DNA of 64,000 nt from Actinoplanes sichuanensis (GTDB lineage: Bacteria > Actinomycetota > Actinomycetes > Mycobacteriales > Micromonosporaceae), in contig NZ_AP028461.1 in NCBI RefSeq assembly GCF_033097365.1, forward strand, positions 5,766,001-5,830,000, read 5' to 3'. Position 1 is the first letter of the stretch; each line of letters starts with the position of its first letter. A program made the position numbers and the translations under genes. A model generated the notes under the pieces. That model had not been told where the DNA came from, searched no databases, and was given only the letters and a program-made list of their open reading frames with translations. Of this stretch, positions 63,289 to 64,000 are shown piece by piece.

Positions 63289-64000
63289 GAGGCGGCCACG
63301 TGCCGGCGGGACTGGAGTGTGTAGAAGCGCCCGGCCACGAACCAGTCGTCGGTCAGCGAGGCCGTCGCCGCCGGGTTGGCCCCGGTGCCGTGCAGGTCGC
63401 TGAAGGCCGCGGTCTGGTTGACGAACACGCCACCGGTCAGGTTTTCCGACAGGTGCACCCCGGCGTCGAGCGCCGCCTCCCGGGCCGCCTCGATGACCTC
63501 CGGCGAGGACGAGTGCACCAGCGCCGACAAGGCCCCGTGTGCCCGCACGGTCTCGACGAAGAGGGCCAGGCTGTGCTCGGTGGAGTCGGTGGTGATCAGA
63601 TACGACACCGGCCCGAAGCACTCGCGGGTGTAGACCTTCTCATCGGCGGCGTCGAGCCGGACCACCACGGGAGTCCGGATGACCGCCCCGGGGAACTGCT
63701 CATCGCTGACGGCAGTCGACGGATGCAGCACTCCGGGCCCGGACGCGGCCTCCTCGAGCCGCCCGAGCACCCCGTCGTTGACGATCGCCCCGAGCGTCCC
63801 GGCGGCCCGCCGCGGGTCACCGAGCAGCTTGCCCAGCGCCGCCGACAGGTCGGCCCCGAACTCGGCGACGTCACGATGCCCGGCGTCGGTCTCGATGCCG
63901 TCACGCGGGACCAGGATGTTCTGCGGGGTGGTGCACATCTGACCGCTGTACAAAGACAGTGAGAAGGCCAGGTTGCGCAGCAGCCCCTGGTAGTCGTCGG
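63285..64000 (-). CDS. paaN: phenylacetate degradation aldehyde dehydrogenase PaaN (partial, runs off right edge)
   Basis: The C-terminal 238 residues are present, ending [14 protein letters not shown]. The ALDH nucleophile loop is [16 protein letters not shown], and [22 protein letters not shown] is the second conserved block. It matches the PaaN form (TIGR02288-like) that lacks the C-terminal MaoC hydratase domain of E. coli PaaZ, since it stops after the ALDH fold. It oxidises the ring-opened aldehyde in phenylacetate catabolism. The N-terminus lies beyond base 64000. Confidence 0.9.
   Translation of the reverse strand, partial: DDYQGLLRNLAFSLSLYSGQMCTTPQNILVPRDGIETDAGHRDVAEFGADLSAALGKLLGDPRRAAGTLGAIVNDGVLGRLEEAASGPGVLHPSTAVSDEQFPGAVIRTPVVVRLDAADEKVYTRECFGPVSYLITTDSTEHSLALFVETVRAHGALSALVHSSSPEVIEAAREAALDAGVHLSENLTGGVFVNQTAAFSDLHGTGANPAATASLTDDWFVAGRFYTLQSRRHVAAS

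Overview
This window is high-GC actinobacterial DNA. Gene content (XRE/DUF5753 plus DUF397 pair, TIGR03089 protein, Tat-signal cyclase, PaaABCDE, PASTA-less Ser/Thr kinase) and codon use suggest a Micromonosporaceae-type actinomycete such as Actinoplanes; that assignment is inference. No rRNA, tRNA or CRISPR array was recognised.

Region 1 (1-19.9 kb) is a biosynthetic cluster I cannot match to a described pathway. At the left edge, on the minus strand, are a 46-residue acidic peptide gene with a consensus ribosome binding site (candidate RiPP precursor), a perfect 44-bp palindrome, a PhyH-type dioxygenase and the start of a protein with a PqqD-like recognition domain. Beside them are a complete arginyl-tRNA synthetase, an ATP-grasp ligase and an MFS exporter. 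A nine-gene, stop/start-overlapping minus-strand operon follows. In transcription order it encodes an aldehyde dehydrogenase-like protein lacking the general-base Glu, an Fe-ADH/glycerol-1-phosphate-dehydrogenase-like protein, a divergent ArgRS-like protein, a methyltransferase, a nucleotidyltransferase-fold protein, an MFS exporter, a caspase/CHAT-like protein with a zinc ribbon, an adenylation-carrier (A-T) protein and a free-standing condensation domain. A TrmB/LuxR-type regulator is divergent from it. The combination of two ArgRS-family proteins, NRPS parts, a clan-CD-like protease and a possible RiPP is the most novel content of the window.

Region 2 (19.9-33.3 kb) is a mobile-element mosaic around a second, diverged copy of part of the operon: promoter remnant, nucleotidyltransferase pseudogene, MFS, CHAT-like protein, stand-alone carrier protein and a separate adenylation domain with a proline-like specificity code. 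An IS1380-type element carrying an ISAs1-type insertion separates the regulator from this copy. Two IS30-type elements and IS3-family pieces close it.

Region 3 (33.3-42.4 kb) holds a peptide-type ABC solute-binding protein, a GNAT acetyltransferase, an intact IS701-type element, a decayed phage tail segment (tape measure and tail chaperone) and an XRE/DUF5753 plus DUF397 regulatory pair.

Region 4 (42.4-59.4 kb) looks like ordinary chromosome with higher GC: flavin oxidoreductase pair, tandem membrane paralogues, cyclase, kinase, beta-lactamase-fold hydrolase, deaminase, HtrA-like protease and small secreted proteins. Region 5 (59.4-64 kb) is the phenylacetate catabolic operon paaN-paaA-paaB-paaC-paaD-paaE on the minus strand, with paaN running off the right end.
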